Assembly (NCBI GenBank): GCA_039027855.1 | Contig: JBCCJI010000003.1 | Span: forward strand, 145,810 to 209,809 | Length of the DNA stretch: 64,000 nucleotides | Source of the DNA: Thermohalobaculum sp039027855 | GTDB taxonomy: Bacteria > Pseudomonadota > Alphaproteobacteria > Rhodobacterales > Rhodobacteraceae | Direction of reading: 5' to 3' | Shown here: piece by piece, positions 43,622 through 51,871 of the stretch | Numbering within the stretch: the first letter of the stretch is position 1 | Layout of the letters: the number at the start of each line of letters is the position of its first letter | The notes under the pieces: generated by a model | What the model saw: only the letters and a program-made list of their open reading frames with translations | The model's database searches: none | Told to the model about the DNA's origin: nothing | Program-made: the position numbers and the translations under genes

Positions 43622-44287
43622 CTAATTCGCCCTAAGCGCCTGCATGAAGCTCTCGGTCATATGGGCGCGCATCGCTTTCGACGCGGTGGTCGAGTCCTCT
43701 GAGAAGATATCGGCGATCAGCGCGTCATGGCTCTGGGCCGAGGCCAGGAGATCGTCGCGCGTCGCGAATTTTCGGGCCCGGAAGGGGCCGGTCCGCCGGC
43801 GGAACTCGGCCGCGATTTCGGCCATGTAGGGGTTGCCGGTGGCGCGATAGATCGCGGCGTGAAAGGCCTCGTTGGCGCGGAGAAAGGCCCTCCGATCCCC
43901 AGCCTCGGCTGCGTGCCAACAGGCGGCCTGCGCATTCTCGATCTCGGACCGGGCCAGCAGGTTTAGCCGCTGCGAGGCGATCCGCGCGCAGGCGGCCTCG
44001 ATTTCATGCATCGCTTCGAAGATCTGGCTCAGTTCCTCGCGATTATAGGCCGCGACAAATGCACCGCGCCGCTCGCCCTGCACCAGCACGCCTTGAGCGG
44101 TCAGGCGCGACAGCGCCTCGCGCACGGGCGTCCGCGAGGCGCCGAACCGGGTGGCAAGCCGCGCCTCGTCCAGCCGCTCCCCTGGCGCCAGTTCGCCCGC
44201 GCTGATCTCTTCCATCAATGCCTGTTCGATGCGCATCGCCGCCGAAAGCCTCGGCCGTTCCGCACCCGTGTCGCCGTCGTCTGGCAT
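43622..44287 (-). CDS. GntR-family regulator, FCD subfamily
   Basis: A 221-residue repressor: N-terminal winged helix (about residues 15-80, with PGERLDEARLATRFGASRTPVREALSRL), then the helical FCD effector domain, with ANEAFHAAIYRATGNPYM and SAQSHDALIADI carrying metal- and ligand-binding His residues. FCD regulators usually respond to sugar acids or organic acids. It is divergent from the ABC importer and precedes the catabolic genes on its own strand, so it is probably the regulator of both arms. Confidence 0.92.
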   Translation of the reverse strand: MPDDGDTGAERPRLSAAMRIEQALMEEISAGELAPGERLDEARLATRFGASRTPVREALSRLTAQGVLVQGERRGAFVAAYNREELSQIFEAMHEIEAACARIASQRLNLLARSEIENAQAACWHAAEAGDRRAFLRANEAFHAAIYRATGNPYMAEIAAEFRRRTGPFRARKFATRDDLLASAQSHDALIADIFSEDSTTASKAMRAHMTESFMQALRAN

Positions 44288-44344
44288 GCGCCGTCCTTGT
44301 AGGTTCTTGCTGAGATGCTAGGGCGATCTCTGGCTCGGGACAAT

Positions 44345-44380
44345 TTTGTATGTTTACACTCGTTTTTGCATACAACTAAT
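44345..44380 (+). promoter_or_regulatory. Promoter/operator region of the ABC importer operon
   Basis: TTTGTATG (44345-44352) and TTTGCATACAA (44365-44375) form an inverted pair of half-site-like motifs. Between and over them a candidate promoter reads TTTACA (44353-44358), a 16-base spacer and ACTAAT (44375-44380). A repressor on the second motif would cover the -10 region. The same DNA lies upstream of gntR, so it may serve both directions. Confidence 0.55.
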
Positions 44381-44404
44381 GTCAGCCGGCAAGGAGCGGA
44401 GTCG

Positions 44405-45499
44405 ATGCCGGAAATCCATCTTGAAAAGCTGGTGAAGCGGTATGGGGAGGTCGAGGTGCTGCATGGCATCGATCTCAACATGACCGACAACGAGTTCACC
44501 GTGCTTGTCGGTCCCTCCGGCTGCGGCAAGTCGACGACGCTGCGGATGATCGCGGGGCTCGAAAGTGTGTCGGCTGGCGAGATCTATATCGGCGGCCAGC
44601 CGGTCAGCCATCTGGATCCCAAGGACCGCGGGCTGGCGATGGTGTTCCAGGACTACGCGCTCTACCCGCATATGGACGTGGCGCGGAACATCTCCTTTGC
44701 GCTGCGCTTACAAAAGCGCCCGAAAGCCGAGATCGAGGCCAAGGTGCGCGAGGTCGCCGAGATCGTGGGCCTCACCGATTTCCTGGCGCGAAAGCCCGGC
44801 GCGCTGTCGGGCGGGCAGCGCCAGCGCGTCGCCATGGCCCGCGCGCTCGCCAAGGACAGCGGCATCTTCCTGTTCGACGAACCGCTGTCGAACCTCGACG
44901 CCAAGCTCCGCGGCCAGATGCGGGCCGAACTCGCGATCATGCGCCAGCGGGTGCAAAAGAACATGATCTACGTAACCCACGATCAGATCGAGGCGATGAC
45001 GCTGGCCGACCGCATCGTGGTCATGCATGGCGGCCATATCCAGCAGCAGGGCACGCCGGAGGAGCTGTTCAAGCACCCGGCCAACAAGTTCGTGGCGGGT
45101 TTTCTGGGCTCGCCGCCGATGAACTTCCTCGACGCGACGCTCACGCAGGAGAACGACCGCGTCTATGCGACGGGCGATGGGTTCAAGCTGGCGCTCAGCC
45201 CCAACAAGGTGGGCGATCTGTCGTCGGGCCTTGGGGGCCTCGGCGAGGTGACGCTCGGCATCCGGCCCTCCGACCTCGATTTCCAGGCGGATGCGGCCGA
45301 GGGCGAGGCGCTGGATCTCAAGGTGATCGTGTCGGAATATGTCGGCGCGCAATCCGTGCTGCTCTGCAGTTGCGGCAACGCGCAGGTCACCGTCGAAATC
45401 AAATCCGAGACGCCCATCGCGCTCGGTGAAACACTCAGATTCGCGGTCAGGCCGGGCTCGATCCACCTGTTCGACCGCCAGACCGAAGCGGCGCTCTGA
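44405..45499 (+). CDS. Sugar ABC transporter ATP-binding protein (UgpC/MsmX type)
   Basis: A 364-residue ATPase of the CUT1 family. Walker A is GPSGCGKST at about residues 37-45, the signature is LSGGQRQRVAMARAL, Walker B IFLFDEPLSNLDAKLR, and the switch His is in VTHDQIEAMTLADR. The C-terminal TOBE/MalK-like regulatory domain begins near residue 240 (GSPPMNFLDA) with GIRPSDL. Such ATPases energise uptake of sugars or sugar derivatives. The ATG at 44405 follows AAGGAG. It leads the plus-strand arm. Confidence 0.96.
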   Translation: MPEIHLEKLVKRYGEVEVLHGIDLNMTDNEFTVLVGPSGCGKSTTLRMIAGLESVSAGEIYIGGQPVSHLDPKDRGLAMVFQDYALYPHMDVARNISFALRLQKRPKAEIEAKVREVAEIVGLTDFLARKPGALSGGQRQRVAMARALAKDSGIFLFDEPLSNLDAKLRGQMRAELAIMRQRVQKNMIYVTHDQIEAMTLADRIVVMHGGHIQQQGTPEELFKHPANKFVAGFLGSPPMNFLDATLTQENDRVYATGDGFKLALSPNKVGDLSSGLGGLGEVTLGIRPSDLDFQADAAEGEALDLKVIVSEYVGAQSVLLCSCGNAQVTVEIKSETPIALGETLRFAVRPGSIHLFDRQTEAAL

Positions 45500-45535
45500 C
45501 GCCGCCACAAAAATCAGCAACGGGAGGATGAACGC

Positions 45536-46876
45536 ATGCTGAAGGGATTGATGGGCGCCACGCTGGGAGCGACCCTTGGCGCCGTCTCAGCGCTTGCCAT
45601 CGCGACGGGGGCCATGGCGGATCCGTATGCGCCCTATCGCGGCGAGACGCTGATCGTGAACTTCCCCGCGCACCCGCATTACGACGCGGTGCGCAAGATC
45701 CTGCCCGAGTTCACCAAAGAGACCGGGATCGAGGTCGAGGTCGACCAGCTCCCGTACCTGAAGATGCGCGAGCGCCAGACGCTGGAGCTGGGGCAGGACG
45801 AGGGCGAATACGACCTGATTGCCTATGTGGTCTTCTCCAAGGCCGATTACGTCTTCGCCGATCAGCTGGAGAACCTGGCGCGGTATTTCATGAACCCCAA
45901 GCTCGCCGATCCGTCCTATGACGCGGCCGACTTGATCGACGGCTATGTCTACAACATCGGCTTTGCCGGCGGCGAAAAGGGGTATCTCCAGGGCAAGACC
46001 GGCTCGCTCTTCGGCATCCCCTACGGCTCCGAGACCTCGATCCTCGGCTATCGCAAGGACATCTTCGAAAAGCACAACCTCCAGGTCCCCGAGACCTATG
46101 AGGAGATGCTGGAGATCGCCTGCCGCATCCCAGAGCTTGAGCCCGGGATGGGCGGCCTCTCCTCGCGCGCGGCCTCGGGCCACCACGCGAGCCACGCCTT
46201 CCTGCTGCATCTGGCGCCGCTTGGCGGGCGGGTCTTCGATGACGAGTGGAACCCGATCGTCAACAACGCCGCCGGCGTGCAGGCGGCCGAGGCGCTGAAG
46301 AAGATCGTCGATTGCGGTCCCGAGGGGTCGGCCTCCTTCGGCTTCGGCGAGGCGCTCGGCTCGTTCCTGAACGGCGACACGGCGATGTTCCTCGACACCA
46401 CGGTCGTGGCTGGCCAGATCAACGACCCGGCCAAGTCGCAGGTCGTGGGCAAGGTCGGCTGGGCCATGCACCCGATGGGCGTGCGCCGTGGCAGTCAGAC
46501 CGGCGGCTTCGGCATCGGCATCCCCAAGAACGCGGTCAACAAGGAAGCGGCCTTCCTGCTGATGCAGTGGCTGACCTCGAAGCGGGGCGACAAGCTGGTG
46601 GCGCTGGCCGGCGGCAATCCCTCCCGCTTCTCGACCCATGCCGACGCGGAGGTGAACGAGAAGTTCCCCCATATGGCGACCTTCGGCGAGGCGCTGAAGC
46701 ATGCCGACCCCGACTGGCGCCCGATCATCCCGGTCTGGGGCAAGATCAACGCCGATCTCGGCACCACGCTGTCGAAGGTCCTGACCGAGGATCTGGACAT
46801 CCAGGAAGCGCTGGATGGCGTGGCCGAGCGCACGCGCGCGACGATGGACGAAGCCGGGTATTACACCTGGAACTGA
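45536..46876 (+). CDS. Extracellular sugar-binding protein of the ABC importer
   Basis: A 446-residue periplasmic solute-binding protein of family 1 (MalE-like). The signal peptide has a hydrophobic core in residues 10-25 and a likely cleavage at AMA-DP. The mature part has FPAHPHYDAVRKILPEFTKETGIEVEVD near the N-terminus, the family-typical GIPYGSETSILGYRKDIFEKHNLQVPETYEEM, and LNGDTAMFLDTTV. The ligand cannot be deduced. A strong hairpin follows the stop codon before the first permease gene. Confidence 0.93.
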   Translation: MLKGLMGATLGATLGAVSALAIATGAMADPYAPYRGETLIVNFPAHPHYDAVRKILPEFTKETGIEVEVDQLPYLKMRERQTLELGQDEGEYDLIAYVVFSKADYVFADQLENLARYFMNPKLADPSYDAADLIDGYVYNIGFAGGEKGYLQGKTGSLFGIPYGSETSILGYRKDIFEKHNLQVPETYEEMLEIACRIPELEPGMGGLSSRAASGHHASHAFLLHLAPLGGRVFDDEWNPIVNNAAGVQAAEALKKIVDCGPEGSASFGFGEALGSFLNGDTAMFLDTTVVAGQINDPAKSQVVGKVGWAMHPMGVRRGSQTGGFGIGIPKNAVNKEAAFLLMQWLTSKRGDKLVALAGGNPSRFSTHADAEVNEKFPHMATFGEALKHADPDWRPIIPVWGKINADLGTTLSKVLTEDLDIQEALDGVAERTRATMDEAGYYTWN

Positions 46877-46893
46877 CGCCATTAGGCTGAGGC

Positions 46894-46920
46894 GGGGCCC
46901 GGCGTGACGCGCCGGGCCCC
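46894..46920 (+). terminator. Perfect 11-bp hairpin between binding-protein and permease genes
   Basis: GGGGCCCGGCG (46894-46904) pairs with CGCCGGGCCCC (46910-46920) around a 5-base loop, 17 bases after the binding-protein stop. Without a T-run, and with permeases downstream, it most likely stabilises the upstream message or causes partial termination, giving more binding protein than permease. Confidence 0.55.
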
Positions 46921-46946
46921 TGCCCATGCCGGTCGGAGCACGCCCC

Positions 46947-47861
46947 GTGAACAACCAGACAATGAACCGGTTGACGCCGTTTATGTTCATGGCCCCCGCC
47001 GTGATCATCATGGCGATCGCGCTGATCTATCCGCTCGGCTACATGATCTATGGCTCGTTCCGCGACTGGGACCCGAGCCAGTCGCTCGGCGAAAGCGAGT
47101 TCGTCGGCTTCAAGAACTACGTCACGCTGTTCTTCGACCCGGCTTTTCGCGAAAGCCTCGCGGTCACGCTGATCTTCGCCTTTACCGTGGTGGGCGCCGA
47201 GATGGTGCTGGGCGTCGGGCTCGCGCTGCTGCTCGACCGGAACATCCGCGGCATGTCGCTTCTCCGTACGCTGTTCATCCTGCCGATGATGATCGCGCCG
47301 GTCGTGGTGGGGCTGATGTGGCGCTACATGTACCACCCGACCGTCGGCACCTTTAACCGCACGCTCAAGTCGATGGGGTTCGAGGGGGTCGACTGGCTGG
47401 GCCAGAACGCGCTGCTCTCGGTGATCATCGCCGATGTCTGGCAGTGGACACCCTTCATCTTCATCCTGTCGCTCGCGGCGCTCCAGTCGCTGCCCCGCTC
47501 CGCGCTAGAGGCCGCGCGAATCGACGGCGCGACCGCCTGGCAGCAGATCGTGCATATCAAGCTGCCACTTATGATGCCGGTGCTGATCGTCACCGGGCTC
47601 CTCCGCCTGATCGACGCCTTCAAGGTACTCGAGGTCATCCTGGTGATGACCGAGGGGGGGCCGGGCCTCTCGACCGAGATCGTGGCGCTGCGCATCTCGC
47701 GCACGGCGACCGAGTTCCGCGAGCTCGGCACCGCGGCGGCGATGTCGAATTACCTGCTGATCCTGCTCTTGCTGCTGACGCTCGGCATGTTCGCCTTTCA
47801 ACGGCTGCAGGAGGCGCGCGCCGCCCGCCTTGCCCGCCAGATCCAGGAAGAAGAGGGCTGA
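46947..47861 (+). CDS. Sugar ABC transporter permease 1 (MalF/UgpA type)
   Basis: A 304-residue inner-membrane permease with six hydrophobic segments. The cytoplasmic EAA loop, which docks on the ATPase, reads EAARIDGATAWQQIVHIKLPLMMPV. I chose the GTG at 46947 because GGAG stands ten bases before it; an ATG at 46926 or at 46962 is also possible. It belongs to the four-part CUT1 importer with the flanking genes. Confidence 0.92.
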   Translation: MNNQTMNRLTPFMFMAPAVIIMAIALIYPLGYMIYGSFRDWDPSQSLGESEFVGFKNYVTLFFDPAFRESLAVTLIFAFTVVGAEMVLGVGLALLLDRNIRGMSLLRTLFILPMMIAPVVVGLMWRYMYHPTVGTFNRTLKSMGFEGVDWLGQNALLSVIIADVWQWTPFIFILSLAALQSLPRSALEAARIDGATAWQQIVHIKLPLMMPVLIVTGLLRLIDAFKVLEVILVMTEGGPGLSTEIVALRISRTATEFRELGTAAAMSNYLLILLLLLTLGMFAFQRLQEARAARLARQIQEEEG

Positions 47862-47866
47862 GCGCG

Positions 47867-48796
47867 ATGGAGAACCAGCGCCAGAACCCGGCCTTCTACG
47901 CCCTGCTCGCGGCGCTCGTGTTCATGTCGGTCGGCCCCGTCTTCCTGATGTTCGTGAACTCGTTCAAGTTGGACGTGGACATCATCGGCGGCACCACGGG
48001 GCTGCTATTCCTGCCGACCATCCGCAACTACGAGACCGCGCTTTGCGACATCCTCTGGTACGAGCCTGAGCATCTTGACTTCTGCGCGCTCAAATTCGGC
48101 GGCTCCTTCATCAACTCGCTGATCATTGCGCTGATCTCGACCGTCCTGACGCTGGTGATCGGCTGCATGGCGGCCTATGCGCTGGTGCGCTTCCGCTTCA
48201 TGGGCCGCGACACGGTCTCGCTGACCACGCTGATGGTCCGCATGGTGCCGCCCGCGGTGCTGCTGGTGCCGGTCTTCGGCCTTTGGAACAACGAGTTCTG
48301 CATCGACCGCAGCACGATGGTCGGCGGCTGGATCCGCGACGTGTTCGGCGGGCGCGGCGATGTCTGTCTGGCGGGCACCCATTCGGGCATCATCCTGGTC
48401 TATGTGGCGATGAACCTGCCCTTCGTGATCTGGATCCTGCAAAGCTTCATCGTCCAGGTCCCCCGCTCGCTGGAGGAGGCGGCGCGGGTCGATGGCGCGG
48501 GTCCGTTCCAGGTGTTCTTCAAGGTCGTGCTGCCGCTCATTCAGCCCGGGCTCGCCGCGGCGGCGATTTTCACCTTCCGCATCGCGTGGAACGAGTATCT
48601 CCTGGCCTCGGCCCTATCGGATCGCAACACCAAGACGGTGCCGATCCTGATCGTGAATAATATGAGTGAATTCAACGTCGAATGGGGAGTGATCATGGCG
48701 ACGGGCATGTTGCTCGCGATCCCGCCGATCATCTTCACCCTGTTCGCCTCGCGCCAGATCATCACCGGCATGACCGCTGGCGCCGTGAAAGGATAG
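47867..48796 (+). CDS. Sugar ABC transporter permease 2 (MalG/UgpE type)
   Basis: A 309-residue permease with six membrane segments and the EAA loop EEAARVDGAGPFQVFFKVVLPLIQPG near residue 205. Two loop insertions are unusual: an extended periplasmic loop with LCDILWYEPEHLDFCALK and another with FCIDRSTMVGGWIRDVFGGRGDVC, each carrying a Cys pair that could form a disulfide. The ATG at 47867 follows the first permease stop by five bases. Confidence 0.93.
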   Translation: MENQRQNPAFYALLAALVFMSVGPVFLMFVNSFKLDVDIIGGTTGLLFLPTIRNYETALCDILWYEPEHLDFCALKFGGSFINSLIIALISTVLTLVIGCMAAYALVRFRFMGRDTVSLTTLMVRMVPPAVLLVPVFGLWNNEFCIDRSTMVGGWIRDVFGGRGDVCLAGTHSGIILVYVAMNLPFVIWILQSFIVQVPRSLEEAARVDGAGPFQVFFKVVLPLIQPGLAAAAIFTFRIAWNEYLLASALSDRNTKTVPILIVNNMSEFNVEWGVIMATGMLLAIPPIIFTLFASRQIITGMTAGAVKG

Positions 48797-48799
48797 GAG

Positions 48800-49954
48800 A
48801 TGAAACCGCGCGGCACATCCTCGGCCCTGATCCTGGCCACGCTTGAGACCAAGGCGGAGGAAGTCGATTACCTGACCGCCCGCCTCGCCGAGCATGGGGT
48901 CGAGGTCGTGACTGTCGACGTCTCGCTCAAATGCCGAGGCACGGCGCTGGGCGGGCTGGCCAAGACCGCGGCCATGGCGCAGGCGGCCGACAATGCGCTG
49001 GCCGCGGTGACGGCGGCGATGGATCAGGGCGTCAACGCGGTCGTGGGCCTTGGCGGCGGCACAGGGGCGGAGACGATTATCAAGGTGCTCCGCGCCATGC
49101 CCATCACCTTTCCCAAGGTGCTGGTAACCACGCTGCCCTTCGACCCGCGCTATGCGCTGGCCGACAACTCGATCACTCTGGTGCCGACGCTGGCCGATCT
49201 CTGCGGCCTGAACGCGACGCTGCGTGAGGTGCTGGAGAACGCCGCCGCGATGACCGCGGGCCTCTGCCGCACGCGCCGCCGGGCCAATGCCTGCGTGCAT
49301 GCTCCCTCCATCGGGATGAGCGCCATGGGCGTGACCGACGGGCTGATCGACCCGCTCGTCGCGCGCCTGCGTCGGGCCGGCGAAGAGGTCACGGTCTTCC
49401 ACGCCAACGGCTTCGGCGGCGCTGCCTTCAGCCGATTTGCACGGCGCGGCGCCTTCCATACGATCATCGACGTCACCCCGCATGAGCTGACGCGCATGCA
49501 TATCGCAGGCGCCCATGTCGCGATGCCCGACCGCTTTACCGCGGCGCCGGCCGTGCCGCGCATCGTGCTGCCGGGCGCGCTCAACTTCATCGGGCTGGGG
49601 CAAAAGGCGCTGGTCCCGCCGCGCTATCTGGTGCGCCAGCACTACGAGCATTCGGGCTATTTCACCCATGTGCAGATGACCCCCGACGAGATGGACCAGG
49701 TGACACAGCATCTCGCCGCGGCGCTGAATGCTTGCACGGGCGAACGGACCCTGATCGTGCCCATGGGCGGCTTCTCCAAGCATGATCGCCCCGGCGGCGC
49801 GGTCGAGGGGCCGGAACTGCGTGAGATCTTCCTCGCCCGCATGCGCGAGCGATTGAGCGCCGATGTCAGGCTCCGCGTGCTCGACGCGCACCTGTTCGAC
49901 GCAGCGGTCACCGATGAGGTGATGGCCTCGCTGAAAGCCTTCGCCACCGTCTGA
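48800..49954 (+). CDS. UPF0261 (Tm-1-like ATP-binding) family protein
   Basis: A 384-residue protein of the family that includes the N-terminal domain of the plant Tm-1 resistance protein. Typical segments are ALILATLETKAEEVDYL, GLGGGTGAETIIKVLRAMP and PKVLVTTLPFDPR in the first half, then LPGALNFIGLGQKALVPPRYL and PMGGFSKHDRPGG. Biochemical function in bacteria is not established; it recurs in sugar-catabolic loci with class II aldolases. It starts three bases after the second permease gene, so it is coupled to the importer. Confidence 0.88.
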   Translation: MKPRGTSSALILATLETKAEEVDYLTARLAEHGVEVVTVDVSLKCRGTALGGLAKTAAMAQAADNALAAVTAAMDQGVNAVVGLGGGTGAETIIKVLRAMPITFPKVLVTTLPFDPRYALADNSITLVPTLADLCGLNATLREVLENAAAMTAGLCRTRRRANACVHAPSIGMSAMGVTDGLIDPLVARLRRAGEEVTVFHANGFGGAAFSRFARRGAFHTIIDVTPHELTRMHIAGAHVAMPDRFTAAPAVPRIVLPGALNFIGLGQKALVPPRYLVRQHYEHSGYFTHVQMTPDEMDQVTQHLAAALNACTGERTLIVPMGGFSKHDRPGGAVEGPELREIFLARMRERLSADVRLRVLDAHLFDAAVTDEVMASLKAFATV

Positions 49955-49997
49955 TCGCCCAACATCCCGCCGCCCGACAACCCCAAGGAGGGGTCGA

Positions 49998-50669
49998 ATG
50001 ACCGAGGCCGCCGATCTGACCCAGAAAAAGGACGCGCTGATCGCGACCGCGCGCCGTTGCTTCGATCTCCGCCTGCAGACCAATGCCGGCGGCAACCTGT
50101 CGGTGCGCCTCGACGGGGCCGATGCCATCGTGATCAAGCCCTCGGGCGTCGGCTTCAACGAATGCACGCGCGACAACCTGCAAGTCGTCCATCTCGATGG
50201 CACCATCGAGCCCTCGGCCCATAAACCGTCGAAGGACCTCGGCTTTCACCTCGATCTCTACCGCATCCGCGACGATATCCGCGCGGTCGTTCATTGCCAC
50301 AGCCCCTGGGCCACCGGCTATGCCAGCGCCGGCATCGAGATCCCCTGCCTGACCGTGCAGACCATCGAGAAGATCGGCCGCATGCCGCTTATCCCGCTTT
50401 CGGCCAATGGCGGCCCGCAGACCGAGCGTGAGATCAGCCCCGTCTTCCGCGACCCCAAGGTGGTGGCCGCGGTGCTCGCCAATCACGGCACGATTGGCGT
50501 CGGCACCACGCTGATGAAGGCGCAATACCTGGCCGAGATCATCGAGGAGACCGCGCAGATCGCCTATGTCCGCGACACGCTGATGGCAGCCCACGGCAAA
50601 TCCGCCGCCGACCTGCCGCGCTATGGCACCGCGGCCGAGGCAAGCGCCGAAGCCGAGATGAGCGGTTGA
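49998..50669 (+). CDS. Class II aldolase/adducin-family protein
   Basis: A 223-residue zinc-dependent aldolase-fold protein of L-fuculose-phosphate-aldolase size. It shows TNAGGNLSVRL, IKPSGVGF (phosphate loop), the zinc site VVHCHSPWATGY and LANHGTIGVG. It differs clearly from the 329-residue aldolase of the other arm, so the locus has two aldolases, perhaps for two steps. Decarboxylating members (OtnC-type) are an alternative. The ATG follows AAGGAGGGGTCGA, 43 bases after the UPF0261 gene; it ends the arm. Confidence 0.9.
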   Translation: MTEAADLTQKKDALIATARRCFDLRLQTNAGGNLSVRLDGADAIVIKPSGVGFNECTRDNLQVVHLDGTIEPSAHKPSKDLGFHLDLYRIRDDIRAVVHCHSPWATGYASAGIEIPCLTVQTIEKIGRMPLIPLSANGGPQTEREISPVFRDPKVVAAVLANHGTIGVGTTLMKAQYLAEIIEETAQIAYVRDTLMAAHGKSAADLPRYGTAAEASAEAEMSG

Positions 50670-50754
50670 GAGCGTCGATGCCCGTGGCCGGCCTCCCGAG
50701 ATGCGCCAGCGAAATGCGCTGATCGCCCTCACGGGTAGCTCTCACGAATAGCTC

Positions 50755-51840
50755 TCATCTGGGCGGGATCAGCACCATCTTGCCCACATGGGTTTTCTGC
50801 CGGAACGCCTGCTGCGCCTCGGCAATCCGCTCCAGCGGCCATGTTCGATCCAGCAGCGGGCGGATCTCGCCCCGCTCGACATAACCCACGAGGTTGGGGA
50901 AGATCTGCGCGTCCCAGCCGGTGGTCCCGATCAGGCGCAGGTCCTTCAGATACATCTTGCGCATATCGAGACTGACCACCGGCCCCGCGATGGCGCCCGA
51001 GGACACATAGACCCCGCGCCGTCGCAGCAGTTCCAGCATCTGCCCGAAGCCAGCGCCGCCCACATTGTCGACGACGACATCGACACTCTCGCGCCCCAGC
51101 ACAGCCACCGGATCCTCGCCCCGGTCAAGCAGGCGCGTCGCCCCGAGATCGGCCAGTGCTGCGTGTTTCGCGGCACCGGCGATGGCCACCACCTCGGCGC
51201 CCCGCCGACGCGCCAGCTGCAGCGCGGCCGAGCCGACCCCGCCTGAGGCGCCGGTCACCAGCACCCGCTGGCCCGCCACCACCCCGGCGCGGTGCAGCAT
51301 GTTCTCCGCCGTGCCATAGGCGCAGGGCAGGGTGGCGAGTTCCGCATCGCTCCAGTCGCAGTCGACCGGGAACACTTCGCTGGCGCGCACGACGACATAC
51401 TGCGCAAAGGCCCCGTCGAAATCCGAACCCATCCAGACGTTCTCGGGATCGTCGAACCCCTTCGGCCGCTGGCAGGCACGGATCAGCACCCGCTTGCCGA
51501 TCAGCCAGGGGTCGGCCCCCTCGCCACAGGCGGCAACACGCCCGCAGGCATCGGTCCCTTGGATCAACGGGAAGGGCGTGGTGGCGTTCCAGCCCCCATC
51601 GCCGCGCGCCGCCATGTCGGCAGGGTCGTCGGCGGTGCTGTCCGTCCCATCCGTCACACTGTCGGAGTACCAGCCGAGCCGCGTATTGATCTCGGTGTTG
51701 TTGATCCCCGCGGCCAGCACCCGGACCAGCACCTCACCGGGCCCGGGTCGCGGCGTCGGCACGCCCTGATAGACGAGTTTGTCATACCCGCCGACACCCA
51801 GGGTCACGACCGCCATCATGGTGTCGGGCAGCTCAGCCAT
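50755..51840 (-). CDS. Zinc-type alcohol dehydrogenase/quinone oxidoreductase-like protein
   Basis: A 361-residue MDR-family oxidoreductase. The GroES-like domain has GPGEVLVRVLAAGINNTEIN; the Rossmann domain has VLVTGASGGVGSAALQLARRRGAEVVAIAG. It resembles NADPH quinone reductases more than classical alcohol dehydrogenases, and the usual zinc-ligand cluster is not obvious. An insertion with SDSVTDGTDSTADDP at about residues 58-75 is unusual. The ATG at 51840 follows GGGAGGCAGGGCG; an ATG five codons earlier is possible. It converges on the catabolic arm and is probably not part of it. Confidence 0.88.
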   Translation of the reverse strand: MAELPDTMMAVVTLGVGGYDKLVYQGVPTPRPGPGEVLVRVLAAGINNTEINTRLGWYSDSVTDGTDSTADDPADMAARGDGGWNATTPFPLIQGTDACGRVAACGEGADPWLIGKRVLIRACQRPKGFDDPENVWMGSDFDGAFAQYVVVRASEVFPVDCDWSDAELATLPCAYGTAENMLHRAGVVAGQRVLVTGASGGVGSAALQLARRRGAEVVAIAGAAKHAALADLGATRLLDRGEDPVAVLGRESVDVVVDNVGGAGFGQMLELLRRRGVYVSSGAIAGPVVSLDMRKMYLKDLRLIGTTGWDAQIFPNLVGYVERGEIRPLLDRTWPLERIAEAQQAFRQKTHVGKMVLIPPR

Positions 51841-51871
51841 CGCCCTGCCTCCCATCCGGCCGCGCTGCTGC

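Noticed and set aside
50755..51840. Membership of the oxidoreductase in the catabolic locus
   Set aside because: It is on the opposite strand, convergent with the last aldolase, lacks the operator motif and resembles quinone reductases; linkage may be accidental.
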